Origin: Halonatronomonas betaini
GTDB taxonomy: Bacteria; Bacillota; Halanaerobiia; Halanaerobiales; Halarsenatibacteraceae
Direction: 5' to 3'
Length of the DNA stretch: 64,000 nucleotides
Assembly: GCF_015666175.1 (NCBI RefSeq)
Contig: NZ_JADPIE010000005.1
Coordinates: 162,905 to 226,904, forward strand
The position numbers and the translations under genes were made by a program. The notes under the pieces are model-generated. The model saw only the letters and a list, made by a program, of their open reading frames with translations, did not search any database and had not been told where the DNA came from. Positions 47,579 through 56,953 of the stretch are shown here, one piece after another (position 1 is the first letter of the stretch; every line of letters starts with the position of its first letter).

Positions 47579-48501
47579 TAAATATCCTCAAGTTCTTCCT
47601 GGATTTCAGGATAAATAGCTCCTGCTAAAGCTTTTAATCCATCTATTAGTCTAGGTGATGGACGGCTAACAAGATCCTGATCTATTATATGAACTCTATC
47701 TTCCTGAACTGCAGTTAATACCTGATAATTATCTCTATTTAAGATTTCTTCTTTAGATACTTGATGGTCAGCGCTATGGGGTGTCGAAATATAAACTTCT
47801 GGATCTAAATAAATTAGATCTTCTAAGCCGAATTGAGGCCAACCACTGCCGGCTTCAGCACCTATATTTTCTCCACCTGCTAAGGAAATCATATTATCTA
47901 TAAAATTATCGCCACCAGCAGTTGTTAAAGGTTCATTCCAGATCTCATAAAAGACCTGAGGCCTCTCATCTCTATCTCCTATTAAATCAAGAATTGCATT
48001 CATTCTAGATTCCATCTCATTAACAACCTCTGTTGTTTCTTCGATATTTCCAGTTACCAGACCTAATCGATTCATTGCAGAAAAAGTATCCTGAACACTT
48101 GCTGGATAAAAACCTGCTACATTCATATCAAGTTCCTGTAAACGTTCAATAACTTCCATAGGATTAATACCATCAGCCACAATTAAATCTGGCTCTTTGC
48201 TAACGATTGCCTCTATATTTGGTTCTGTAATGCTCCCGATAGTATCAACTTCCATGGCTTCTTCTGGATAATCACAGTAAGTAGTTATGCCAACGACTCT
48301 ATCACCAAGGCCAACAGCAAATAGCATCTCAGTTATATTTGGGGCGAGAGAGATAATTCTTTCAGGGGCTTCATCTAGCTCAACTTCATTGCCTAAATCA
48401 TCTGTTATACCAACTGTTGCAGATTGAACAGCAGGGGGTATAAGTAAGGCAATTAATAATAAAATAGAACTTATTTTCATAATTCTACTAAATATTTTCA
48501 T
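47578..48501 (-). CDS. btuF: BtuF-like corrinoid-binding protein
   Basis: An extracytoplasmic helical-backbone binding protein of about 307 residues. It has a signal peptide (ISSILLLIALLIPPAVQSA) without an obvious lipobox, and PERIISLAPNITEMLFAVG is the family start. Placement between cblS and cobU under a cobalamin riboswitch makes a corrinoid ligand likely. No BtuC permease or BtuD ATPase is in the window. The ATG at 48501 has a GGAGG site before it; the longest frame begins at a TTG at 48516 which overlaps that site. Confidence 0.87.
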   Translation of the reverse strand: MKIFSRIMKISSILLLIALLIPPAVQSATVGITDDLGNEVELDEAPERIISLAPNITEMLFAVGLGDRVVGITTYCDYPEEAMEVDTIGSITEPNIEAIVSKEPDLIVADGINPMEVIERLQELDMNVAGFYPASVQDTFSAMNRLGLVTGNIEETTEVVNEMESRMNAILDLIGDRDERPQVFYEIWNEPLTTAGGDNFIDNMISLAGGENIGAEAGSGWPQFGLEDLIYLDPEVYISTPHSADHQVSKEEILNRDNYQVLTAVQEDRVHIIDQDLVSRPSPRLIDGLKALAGAIYPEIQEELEDI

Positions 48502-48519
48502 AATAAATACCTCCAATTA

Positions 48520-49278
48520 TTAAATCAACTTTCCTAATTGAGTTATAGGAATTTTTAGCTCATTTTGATAATAATCAATTTCTCTATTTGAAACTAATAA
48601 AATCGCCGTTGCAGGTCCAGCTGACTTATTCTCAAGTTGGTTATTAAAAGATTTATATTCCAGCCCAGTTTTGTCCATTATAGCTTTAATTCTCATTAAA
48701 GCTCCTCCTGAGCCAATAGGCATTAAATTTTTAGTCGATTCATCTTCGACTAAGTTTTGAAATACCTCAGGGTTGATGATTTTATCTGAATTCCTTAAAA
48801 CTTCTGCACCAACAACTGGTTTTCCAACAATAAATAAGTTATCTCCTTTATTTACCTGAAGCCAGTTAAGCCTATCCTCCGTTGATAAGCCAGTGGCCAT
48901 AATAGAAACTGATGTCTGCTTTGATTTGAAATTATCCTCAGTGCTCCCGGTAATTTGATTTTTTATTTCTATTGACCATTCATCTAAAGCTTTTAAAATA
49001 CCAGTTTTAACATCTTCATAATAACTATTTGATAGGGAGGTTGAAAAGGCAATTAATACAGGTCTACCACCAGTTACTAATATATCCAGCAGAGCAACTC
49101 TGGTTGTAAAATAAGCAATAGTTTCAACTTCGACGAAAAATTCATCTTCTTTGAGTATACCAATCCCTGAAGCAATATCAATACTGGTCAAAATATAGAT
49201 ATCATCAGGCTGGCCAGATACTTCTTTTTTATATAAACTTATATCAACTGGTAAAATGCCTCTATAATTCTCTGACAT
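48520..49278 (-). CDS. cblS: Alpha-ribazole kinase (CblS)
   Basis: A protein of about 252 residues with a PurM/AIR-synthase-like fold. The N-terminal ATP-binding half includes SIDIASGIG and TRVALLDILVTGGRP; GSGGALMRIKAIM lies in the C-terminal half. CblS of Geobacillus and Listeria phosphorylates alpha-ribazole to alpha-ribazole phosphate, feeding CobS. The tandem with a CblT-like transporter supports the call. The ATG at 49278 has AGGAG before it; the longest frame starts at a TTG at 49284. Confidence 0.85.
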   Translation of the reverse strand: MSENYRGILPVDISLYKKEVSGQPDDIYILTSIDIASGIGILKEDEFFVEVETIAYFTTRVALLDILVTGGRPVLIAFSTSLSNSYYEDVKTGILKALDEWSIEIKNQITGSTEDNFKSKQTSVSIMATGLSTEDRLNWLQVNKGDNLFIVGKPVVGAEVLRNSDKIINPEVFQNLVEDESTKNLMPIGSGGALMRIKAIMDKTGLEYKSFNNQLENKSAGPATAILLVSNREIDYYQNELKIPITQLGKLI

Positions 49279-49753
49279 TTTCAAATCTCCTCTCTAATAA
49301 ATTAACCATTAAAGTTGCCACTGATATGTTAAAGGCAGCTCCTATTGTTAAGACTGGTATCATGGCTAAAAAGAATTGTATACCTAATAGAGGAATTAAA
49401 AAGGCATTAATCACAAATCCATTTAAAATTATCCCGACTAAACCGGCAATCCAGTGATTATATTTCTGCCAGAAATAAGAATAAAATGGAGCTATTCCAG
49501 CCATCAATACTGCTATTATTAGATGGATAGGACCAAGAGGAAGACCTGATCTAACTGCTGTTAGAATATGACCCAGGCCTAAAACTAATGCCCCTGAACC
49601 TCCTCCTAATAAAATTGAAGCAATAAAACCTGGAGCTGAATCTAAAGCAACAGATCCTATAGGACCTGGCAGCATAATATAAGAGCCGATAGCTGAAAGG
49701 GCCACAAATAATGCAATTAATGTTAGCTTATTTAAAGGCAAATCCCTGTTCAA
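49262..49753 (-). CDS. cblT: Alpha-ribazole transporter (CblT), ECF S-component-like
   Basis: A 163-residue membrane protein with about five membrane segments. TLIALFVALSAIGSYIMLPG near the start is typical of ECF S components. CblT imports alpha-ribazole in CblT/CblS pairs of other Firmicutes. The start is a TTG at 49753 preceded by AAGGGGG. It overlaps cblS by 17 bases and is the first gene after the cobalamin riboswitch. Confidence 0.85.
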   Translation of the reverse strand: MNRDLPLNKLTLIALFVALSAIGSYIMLPGPIGSVALDSAPGFIASILLGGGSGALVLGLGHILTAVRSGLPLGPIHLIIAVLMAGIAPFYSYFWQKYNHWIAGLVGIILNGFVINAFLIPLLGIQFFLAMIPVLTIGAAFNISVATLMVNLLERRFENVREL

Positions 49754-49805
49754 AACTACACCCCCTTCTGCCAGTGAATTTTCAACCTGCAGTCAGGGCT
49801 TCAAA

Positions 49806-49846
49806 TAAAAAAACCTGACTATCTACATCTCCAGTAGTAGTCAGGG
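49806..49846 (-). terminator. Terminator of the cobalamin riboswitch
   Basis: On the minus strand CCTGACTA and TAGTCAGG pair (49838-49845 with 49814-49821), enclosing a CTAC/GTAG inner helix, and seven or eight T residues follow. It lies between the aptamer and cblT. Confidence 0.85.
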
Positions 49847-49879
49847 TATTATCAGCATAAATTTCTAGCTATCTTATAC

Positions 49880-50036
49880 CATGACCTACAATCCTTGTTC
49901 CCGAAGTATGCAGGTTTTATCGATATCAGGCAGGTCTCCTGGCTCCTATCAGAAATGATAGTTACAGTGGCGGGCCCGCTCAGGTCTTTCACCTGATTCC
50001 CTATTCTCCTCTGAAAATAATCAAAGGCACCTAAAT
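49880..50036 (-). ncRNA. Cobalamin riboswitch
   Basis: The conserved core is read on the minus strand: GGTGCC at the 5' side (50027-50032), GGAGAATAGGGAA, the GCGGGCCCGCCACTGTAA block (about 49963-49981), GAGCCAGGAGACCTGCC (about 49931-49947) and a 3' hairpin with CTTCGGGA. This class binds adenosylcobalamin or related forms and normally represses transport and salvage genes. A terminator follows. The 360-base gap between cblT and the MFS gene is filled by this element and its promoter. Confidence 0.97.
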
Positions 50037-50044
50037 ATCGCTTA

Positions 50045-50072
50045 ATTATCTAATTATCTGGCTTAATATCAA
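50045..50072 (-). promoter_or_regulatory. Promoter of the cobalamin-riboswitch operon
   Basis: On the minus strand TTGATA (50067-50072), a 16-base spacer and GATAAT (50045-50050), just before the aptamer. Confidence 0.65.
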
Positions 50073-50113
50073 TATTCTCTGTTTATTCTTAATCTCCTGC
50101 AAATATAAATATT

Positions 50114-51406
50114 TTATTTTAATGAAGAATACCGCCAGGAGATTTTATCACTCTGTTTCATATTAAATCCAATTTCTAGTTTCTTAAAAGTCTTACCTAA
50201 TTCATAATTTTTTAAGATTATAAATGGAATCAAACCAGAGGCCATTAAAAGAAGAGCTATAATAAATATATTATTAAATGAAAGGTGATTTATTAATAAG
50301 CCACCTATAATTGGACCTATTAAGCCTCTTAAACCCAGGCCTGTTAAATAGATACCACTATAGACTGCAGATTTTCCTTTTCCTAATTTAATAATCTGGT
50401 TTAACCAGCCAACCTCCAGTGCTGAACCAGCAGCACCTGCTGTCATTGAAGCTATAGGTAAAATATAAAAGATTGGATCCATAAAGTATATAACTGGTGA
50501 TATTAAAAATAATATAATTGCAGACTTAATAACGATAAGTGGGTTCTTTCTATCATTTAAACTTCCCCAGAAAGGGGCAGATATAAACCAGCCAATCATC
50601 CAGAATACTGATAGTTGTCCAATCTGGAAGTTATTCAAACCCATTTTATTTACCTGATATAATGGATAAATAGGCACAAGCAGCATATTTCCAAGATCGA
50701 AAATAAAAAATCCTAGCATAGTCAGCCTGAATAATTTATCTGTTTTTAATATATTAGCTGTTTCTTTTATAGAAAACTTTCTTTTTTTCAGTGCCTTATC
50801 AGTAATTTCAACAGGATCTTTAACTTTTCTAATAATATATGAAGCTACCATGCCTGATATGCCGGCAATAATAAATAAGCGTCCATGGCCATAATGATCA
50901 ATCATTAAACCGGCACCATAAGTCACTGCAACTCTGCAAATACCAATAATAAATTGTATCAGCCCCATTAAGCGGCCTCTTTCTCTAGCAGGATAAATAT
51001 TTTGCATTAATGCAGTAAATGCCGGCCAGCCTGCTGCTGTAATTGCAAAATGCAAGATAAGCATAATAGCAAAGACTGTTGAATTTGTAACTAATCCTAG
51101 GGCTATTAGTAACATTCTAGAAATAAATCCACTATAGAAAACAAATTTTCTTTTAGATTTATTTTCACTACTATGACCCCAGTATACTGCAAATATATGC
51201 CCCATAAAAGGAGAGGCTGTTAAAAGAGCCAATAGAAGGCCATCTATTCCTAACCGTACTGCTGTAGCAGGAAAAAATGGATACAATACCCCTGCATAGA
51301 GTGCAAAAAATACAGATGCTGTAGCATCAATCTTAAAATTATATTGTGTTGTTTTGTCCAGATTATTTAATAACTTCATTTTAGGTACTACCAAGTTCAT
51401 TCTCAT
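50114..51406 (-). CDS. MFS family transporter
   Basis: A membrane transporter of about 430 residues with twelve predicted segments of the major facilitator superfamily. PARERGRLMGLIQFIIG is a loop 4-5-like segment, and the central cytosolic loop is basic. The substrate is not evident. It lies upstream of the cobalamin riboswitch but reads as a separate gene, since the riboswitch promoter starts after its stop. The start may be at ATG 51406 or 51400; both follow AGGGAA. Confidence 0.82.
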   Translation of the reverse strand: MRMNLVVPKMKLLNNLDKTTQYNFKIDATASVFFALYAGVLYPFFPATAVRLGIDGLLLALLTASPFMGHIFAVYWGHSSENKSKRKFVFYSGFISRMLLIALGLVTNSTVFAIMLILHFAITAAGWPAFTALMQNIYPARERGRLMGLIQFIIGICRVAVTYGAGLMIDHYGHGRLFIIAGISGMVASYIIRKVKDPVEITDKALKKRKFSIKETANILKTDKLFRLTMLGFFIFDLGNMLLVPIYPLYQVNKMGLNNFQIGQLSVFWMIGWFISAPFWGSLNDRKNPLIVIKSAIILFLISPVIYFMDPIFYILPIASMTAGAAGSALEVGWLNQIIKLGKGKSAVYSGIYLTGLGLRGLIGPIIGGLLINHLSFNNIFIIALLLMASGLIPFIILKNYELGKTFKKLEIGFNMKQSDKISWRYSSLK

Positions 51407-51452
51407 CACTTCCCTGACATTGAATTATCAGTTTCAAATTTTACATATATAA

Positions 51453-51475
51453 ACCGGCTCTTTTCTAGAGCCGGT
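51453..51475 (-). terminator. Hairpin terminator after nadE
   Basis: ACCGGCTC and GAGCCGGT pair around a 7-base loop; on the minus strand TTATATATG follows. The U-run is weak, but the position 80 bases after nadE and before the MFS gene supports termination. Confidence 0.65.
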
Positions 51476-51555
51476 GGTTAAATCCAATATATAAAATAAC
51501 AAACTCATATTAATATAACGCAGTTAATAATCTTTGTCAAGGATTATATCTAAAT

Positions 51556-52299
51556 TTACTTAAAAACTTTTCTTTCCGGGATAGGAGGCATATTCAATTT
51601 ATGTCTGGCCGAATCTCTCAACTCTTCAATTCTTTCTTTATCTGATTCCTTTACATCTTCTCCAAGTATATATTTATCAAGAATTTCATAGCTAACTCCC
51701 ATCTCTTCTTCATCTGTCTGCTCAGTCCAGAGCCCTGCAGATGGCTTCCTTTCTATAATCTTATCAGGTATATCTAAATATCTTGCTAACTCTCTAACCT
51801 CTGTCTTTACAAGTCTCCCCAGTGGAGCAAGATCTATGCCTCCATCACCAAATTTAGTAAAGTAACCTGTAAATAATTCGCTCCAATTATCAGTTCCTAT
51901 TACTAAATAGTTTTTTCTGGCTGCCAGGTAATACAGGGAAATCATTCTTAGCCTGGGTTTAATATTAGCTTCAGCTAATTTATCTTCTCCTGGCATTAGA
52001 GATTTAAGGTCTTCTAATAAAAGATCATAATGCTTTGACAGATCCAATTCATCATAGTCGATATTTAAGGTATCTGCAACTAAAATTGCATCTTCTCTAT
52101 CTTCTCCATTGCTATGGCAGGGCATTATCAACCCAAAAGTCTCAATATCAGCAGCTCTTTTTAGGAGAGCTGCTGTTACAGCTGAATCAATTCCTCCACT
52201 AAGTCCAACAATCCCTCCTGACTTATTGGCCCCTTTAATCTTTTCTGTAAGCCAATCAGTCAAATAATCTGTAACCTCTTTATAATCTAAATCAGACAT
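51556..52299 (-). CDS. nadE: NH3-dependent NAD synthetase
   Basis: A 247-residue synthetase that amidates deamido-NAD with ammonia. The ATP-pyrophosphatase P-loop is GLSGGIDSAVTAALL. TDNWSELFTGYFTKFGDGG and KPSAGLWTEQTDEEEMG are the substrate loops. No glutaminase domain is present, so it uses free ammonia. It is the last gene of a run that starts with psuK. Confidence 0.97.
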   Translation of the reverse strand: MSDLDYKEVTDYLTDWLTEKIKGANKSGGIVGLSGGIDSAVTAALLKRAADIETFGLIMPCHSNGEDREDAILVADTLNIDYDELDLSKHYDLLLEDLKSLMPGEDKLAEANIKPRLRMISLYYLAARKNYLVIGTDNWSELFTGYFTKFGDGGIDLAPLGRLVKTEVRELARYLDIPDKIIERKPSAGLWTEQTDEEEMGVSYEILDKYILGEDVKESDKERIEELRDSARHKLNMPPIPERKVFK

Positions 52300-52316
52300 A
52301 AAACTCTCCTTCCATT

Positions 52317-53825
52317 TTAAATACCTTGAAATTCTCCTCTAATAATATCTTCTAAAAAGCCTCTTATTCCTGTTATCTGCCAGCGGTCATTAATTCTATT
52401 AAGCCTCAGGTAATCCTTGGCCTGCCAGTCAACTCTTCCATTTTCTGAATTTATGAAAAATATATAATTTGCTTCAATTATAATTTCATCATTTTCCTGA
52501 AGATAATTAATCTCAAGCGAATTAACGCCAAAAATTGCACTATCTTCTTCATTATCTGGTATATCCAGCTCTTCTTCTACTGAAGGAAGTTCATCCTCAA
52601 CCATTTCTTCTGGAGCTTCTAATTCAGGCTCAACTTCTAAATCAGCATCCTCATCAATTGAAATTTCAACATCCTCACCATTTTCAATTTCTGACTCTTC
52701 AGTTGGAGCCTGCATTTCATAGAATTGCCTGACTGTTTCCAATACATGGGTTTCAGTAACCATCCGTCTTAATTGTCCTAAATCTATAGAATTTGTATCA
52801 TCCAGCATTGTTACATTCTTTTCATCTATAGCCTGATAGAAATATTCAACAACTTCATGGGGCTGATGAGCAGAAGTTACAATATCATCAGTGCCTGCAG
52901 TAAAGAACATCGCAAAAAAACCAACAACTAGTATTGAGATTAAAGCCAGGACCTGCCAGCGTTGTTTGAAGTTATAAATTATACTCTGTTTTAGTTGAAA
53001 TCTCTGCTGTTTTTTCTGATTATTTTTTATTTTAGCTTCTTTAATATTATTTTCTACAATATTATTTAATTTTATTCTGTTTATTTCTTCAAGCAAAAAA
53101 GCCATGTCAGGTCTTTTATCAGAATCAGGTTTTAAACAACTATTTATTAATGAACTTAATTCTTCTGAAAGTTCAGATCTTATAATAGCAGGAGAAAGTC
53201 GACGGCCTCCAAGAATTCTATCTAAAGTATCAGTCTGGTCCCGACCTCCAAATGGATTTTCACCAGTAACCAGCAAATAAATGATTACTCCAAGACTAAA
53301 AACCATAGCCTTTTCATTTTTACTATCAGATTCATTATTTATATCTTCAGGTGGCCTGTATGAGTTAGTATCAATAAATCTTTCTTTTAAATTATACTTG
53401 GTTATAATTTCTTCAAAGGGCTTAGGTATCAACTTTATATTATCATTTTGATCAAGCCTTAAATTTTCAATAGTTAGAATATGCCAGTCTTTATTCCAGG
53501 GTTCTGTTTCAGTAAGTGCAGTTAATAAATCTTCCCACCAGTCAAGAACCTTTGATAATTCCATGCCACCAGGTTCAGGCTCTAACTTTTTTGTCCAGGC
53601 AGGAGATTCTGTAATTAAATAATAACTATTATCTCGCCTTTGAAAGTCAATAAAATCAACCAATACACCATGACTATCAGTTGACCAGCGTTTTGAAGAT
53701 TCTGCTAGCTGTTTATTAATATTTCTTATCAGTCTTGACTTAGGCTTTCTCTCCGTAAATAATTCAAGACCATATAATTCATCAGTTTCAAACTTTTTAA
53801 AGTCTGTAGCTTTATCTATTGACAT
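52317..53825 (-). CDS. Membrane pseudokinase with acidic extracytoplasmic domain
   Basis: A 502-residue protein. Residues 1 to about 255 align with a Ser/Thr kinase fold: ENLRLDQNDNIKLI corresponds to the catalytic-loop/beta strand region, and VFSLGVIIYLLVTGENPFGG and DKRPDM are C-lobe marks. The HRD Asp is replaced (HILTIEN), and DFG is replaced by PKP, so it should not phosphorylate. A membrane segment lies at 290-310. The outer domain has a very acidic stretch at about 373-428 and a C-terminal SnoaL/NTF2-like half. It is an envelope sensor or scaffold by inference. Confidence 0.8.
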   Translation of the reverse strand: MSIDKATDFKKFETDELYGLELFTERKPKSRLIRNINKQLAESSKRWSTDSHGVLVDFIDFQRRDNSYYLITESPAWTKKLEPEPGGMELSKVLDWWEDLLTALTETEPWNKDWHILTIENLRLDQNDNIKLIPKPFEEIITKYNLKERFIDTNSYRPPEDINNESDSKNEKAMVFSLGVIIYLLVTGENPFGGRDQTDTLDRILGGRRLSPAIIRSELSEELSSLINSCLKPDSDKRPDMAFLLEEINRIKLNNIVENNIKEAKIKNNQKKQQRFQLKQSIIYNFKQRWQVLALISILVVGFFAMFFTAGTDDIVTSAHQPHEVVEYFYQAIDEKNVTMLDDTNSIDLGQLRRMVTETHVLETVRQFYEMQAPTEESEIENGEDVEISIDEDADLEVEPELEAPEEMVEDELPSVEEELDIPDNEEDSAIFGVNSLEINYLQENDEIIIEANYIFFINSENGRVDWQAKDYLRLNRINDRWQITGIRGFLEDIIRGEFQGI

Positions 53826-53853
53826 ACTGATAGCCTCCTGAATAAATCAAAAA

Positions 53854-55524
53854 TTAATTTGACTGTCTATAAATTCTTGCTTCATAGGGTTTTAAATCTG
53901 GCAGAGAATTATCTGGATGTTCTTTTTCCTCAAAATAATTGCCATTAACATAACTTAAAATAGAGCAAAAGGAATCAGCTAAAAAACTCTGTTCTTTATT
54001 AGAGAAGTTCAATAAAACTAAATAACTAACCCCATCAAGCCTCCTCCAATAAGCAAAAATTTCCTCATCATCAGCAGCAATCTGTTCAAAAGAACCGGAT
54101 ATTAATGCCTGGTTGTTTCTTCTAAACTCTATTAAAGCTCTATAATAATTTAAAATAGAATCTTCGTCATCCCTCTGCTGACTTAAATTTATAGCTTGAT
54201 AATTAGGATTAACCTTTATCCAGGGCTTACCCTCTGAAAAGCCGGCATTTAATTCCTTTGACCATTGTACAGGAGTTCTGGCATTGTCTCTACCTATTTC
54301 AGAAATCCTTTTTAAGGCTGCTTTTTCCTTATTTTCTTTTGCTTTGCTTTTATAATAATTAATAGATTCAATATCTCTTAATTCATTAAAATCTTGAAAA
54401 TTATAGTTTGTCATCCCTATCTCTTCGCCCTGATAAACAAAGGGAGTAGCAGGTAATGTTAAAAGCATAGTAGCCAGCATTGTGGCAGACTGATAATGGT
54501 AATTCTCATCGTCTCCAAAACGGCTTACTGCTCTGGGCTGGTCATGGTTATTTAGATAAAAAGCATTCCAGCCTTCCGGCCTTATCTCTTTATCCCAGTT
54601 ATCAATTATATTTTTAAATTCTACCAGATCAAATTCCGCTTTATCCCACTTCCCATCTCCATGATCAACAGACATATGCTCAAAATGAATAAGCATATCA
54701 AGGGGATGGTTCTCAGAACTAATAAAGGTTTTAGCCTGACTGGCATCTGTTGCTATTGTTTCGCCAATAGTAACCATATCATAATGGCGAAAAACTTCAT
54801 TGTTCATCTCTGCCAGATAGTCATCCAATCTATCACCATTACTGAAATAAGGAACTCCATTACCATACTTTTGGCCATCTTTAATCTGACCATCTGGATA
54901 CCCATCTGCTTTATCCAAAAGATTAATAACATCAAGCCGAAAACCATCAACACCTCTATCAAGCCAGTGCCTCATCATCTTATAAATTTCCTGCCTGACT
55001 TCAGGATTTTCCCAGTTTAAATCAGGCTGCTTTTTATGGAATAAATGGAGATAATATTCCTGGCGGATTTCATCCCAGGTCCAGGCAGGCCCTCCAAAAA
55101 ACGAGCCCCAATTAGATGGCAACTCTCCATTATTGCCAGGTTGCCAGTGATAGAAATCACCATATGGCCCGGCTGGATCTTTTCTTGATTTTTGAAACCA
55201 CTCATGTTCATCAGATGTATGATTAACAACCATATCTAAAATCAGTCTAATATCTCTACGATGAAGTTCTATTAATAATTCCTCAAAATCCTGATCAGAA
55301 CCGAATTCAGGCCTTATTTTATAATAATCACTAATATCATAGCCATTATCAGCATCAGGAGACTCATAGATCGGGCTGATCCAGAGCATATCTATCCCTA
55401 GATAATCTAAATAATCCAGACGTGATATTATACCAGGAATATCACCTATTCCATCTCCATTTGAGTCCTGAAAACTCTTTGGATATATCTGATAAATAAT
55501 ACCATCTTTCCACCAATTAGACAT
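53854..55524 (-). CDS. GH13 alpha-glucosidase
   Basis: A 556-residue GH13 enzyme of the oligo-1,6-glucosidase/alpha-glucosidase subfamily. WWKDGIIYQIYPKSFQDSNG opens the TIM barrel. The nucleophile Asp is in GFRLDVINLL, the acid/base Glu in MVTIGETIA and the third acidic residue in LNNHDQPR. It lacks a signal peptide, so it cleaves imported maltose, isomaltose or trehalose-6-phosphate-like sugars in the cytosol. pgi lies next to it upstream. Confidence 0.93.
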   Translation of the reverse strand: MSNWWKDGIIYQIYPKSFQDSNGDGIGDIPGIISRLDYLDYLGIDMLWISPIYESPDADNGYDISDYYKIRPEFGSDQDFEELLIELHRRDIRLILDMVVNHTSDEHEWFQKSRKDPAGPYGDFYHWQPGNNGELPSNWGSFFGGPAWTWDEIRQEYYLHLFHKKQPDLNWENPEVRQEIYKMMRHWLDRGVDGFRLDVINLLDKADGYPDGQIKDGQKYGNGVPYFSNGDRLDDYLAEMNNEVFRHYDMVTIGETIATDASQAKTFISSENHPLDMLIHFEHMSVDHGDGKWDKAEFDLVEFKNIIDNWDKEIRPEGWNAFYLNNHDQPRAVSRFGDDENYHYQSATMLATMLLTLPATPFVYQGEEIGMTNYNFQDFNELRDIESINYYKSKAKENKEKAALKRISEIGRDNARTPVQWSKELNAGFSEGKPWIKVNPNYQAINLSQQRDDEDSILNYYRALIEFRRNNQALISGSFEQIAADDEEIFAYWRRLDGVSYLVLLNFSNKEQSFLADSFCSILSYVNGNYFEEKEHPDNSLPDLKPYEARIYRQSN

Positions 55525-55539
55525 TTAGAATGCACTCCT

Positions 55540-56937
55540 TTATATGATCAAATCAGAATCTGGCTCAGGTCTATCTGCAAATTCTTTAGCTTTATCCTCA
55601 TAATTTTCTCTACCGAGAATACCATAGGTATAATGCTTGCCTAATTCAACACCTGGCTGGTTATAGGCATTGATGTTCATTAATTCGCCAACAAAAGCAG
55701 TCTCCAGCTCCAGCATATAAATAAACTGGCCGACTGTATGCTCGTTTAATTCCGGGAATATAATCGTATTGTTCATTCTATTTCTTTTTGTTAAAGCAAG
55801 TTCAGTAGCCTGTTTCTCAGTATTAATCAGCTTTTCAAGGCTATGGCCTCCTAAATAATTGACACCATCTAAATCCTGATATTCCTCAGGGATCTCAATA
55901 TCCTGTTTATGATTTTCAACTTCTAAAAAAGTAATTAACTTATCAAAGGGACCTTCCATATAAAGTTGTGCCTGGGAGTGCTGATCAGTAGCACCTAGAG
56001 CCTTAACAGGTGTTGGCCCAACATTAACAGTATTGCCCTCCCGGTCAACTTCTTTACCCAGTGATTCAGCCCATAGCTGCCTGTACCAGTCAGCAAAATC
56101 CTTTAAACCATGGTTATAGGGCATCATAACTGAGATAGTCTTCCCCTTTTTATAGGCAAGCAGTTGCAAAATGCCATGCATATAAGCAGGGTTATTCCAG
56201 ATATCAGCTGTGGCTGTTCTCTCTTTCATGGCTCTGGCCCCGGCTAATAGTTTTTCGATATCAATTCCAGCAAAGGCCGCTGAGACAAGGCCAACTGGAG
56301 TTAATACAGAGAACCTACCCCCGACATTGTCAGGGATATAGAATTTAGGCATACCTTCCCTTTCAGCTATTTCAATTAAAAAGCCAGAATCCTTACTGGT
56401 TGTTGCCAGGAAATGATCCTTAATAGCATCCTCACCTAATTCTGCTGCTACCTGGCCTCTGGCAATTAAGAACTGACTCATAGTTTCGGCAGTACTTCCA
56501 GATTTAGAGATCACATTAAATAAAGTCCTGCTTAAATCAAGAGTTTCCAGCAGGCTCTTAAACCTATCAGGATCGACATTATCAGGAAAAAATACTCTGG
56601 GGTGCTCTCCTCTGTAATCTGCATTAAGATTGTAATAAGGGTTATTTAGAGCTGTCTGCAGGGCAATATTACCTAAAGCAGAACCGCCAATACCTAATAC
56701 AACAAAGTTATCGTATTTATCAAGATTATTATCTACAAATTCATTAATTTCTTTAACGATTTCAGCCTGGCTATCCGGCAGTTCCATAAAGCCAGGATTT
56801 GAATCAGTTATCTTTTCATGGGCAGCTTCAGCAGCTAGCTTTAAATTTTCAATTTCTTTAAAGCTAATACCATGTTCTTTACCTAATTTATCAGCCATCA
56901 TATTATTATAATCTAACTTAATTTCATTATTACTCAT
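55540..56937 (-). CDS. pgi: Glucose-6-phosphate isomerase
   Basis: A 465-residue isomerase linking glucose 6-phosphate and fructose 6-phosphate. VVLGIGGSALGN, NVISKSGSTAETM, GGRFSVLTPVG and the YNHGLKDFADWYRQLWAES segment are family marks. The length fits the shorter bacterial form. It is placed between psuG and the GH13 gene, so glucose released by phosphorylase or glucosidase can enter glycolysis. Confidence 0.97.
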   Translation of the reverse strand: MSNNEIKLDYNNMMADKLGKEHGISFKEIENLKLAAEAAHEKITDSNPGFMELPDSQAEIVKEINEFVDNNLDKYDNFVVLGIGGSALGNIALQTALNNPYYNLNADYRGEHPRVFFPDNVDPDRFKSLLETLDLSRTLFNVISKSGSTAETMSQFLIARGQVAAELGEDAIKDHFLATTSKDSGFLIEIAEREGMPKFYIPDNVGGRFSVLTPVGLVSAAFAGIDIEKLLAGARAMKERTATADIWNNPAYMHGILQLLAYKKGKTISVMMPYNHGLKDFADWYRQLWAESLGKEVDREGNTVNVGPTPVKALGATDQHSQAQLYMEGPFDKLITFLEVENHKQDIEIPEEYQDLDGVNYLGGHSLEKLINTEKQATELALTKRNRMNNTIIFPELNEHTVGQFIYMLELETAFVGELMNINAYNQPGVELGKHYTYGILGRENYEDKAKEFADRPEPDSDLII

Positions 56938-56953
56938 TTTATTCAGCTCCTCT

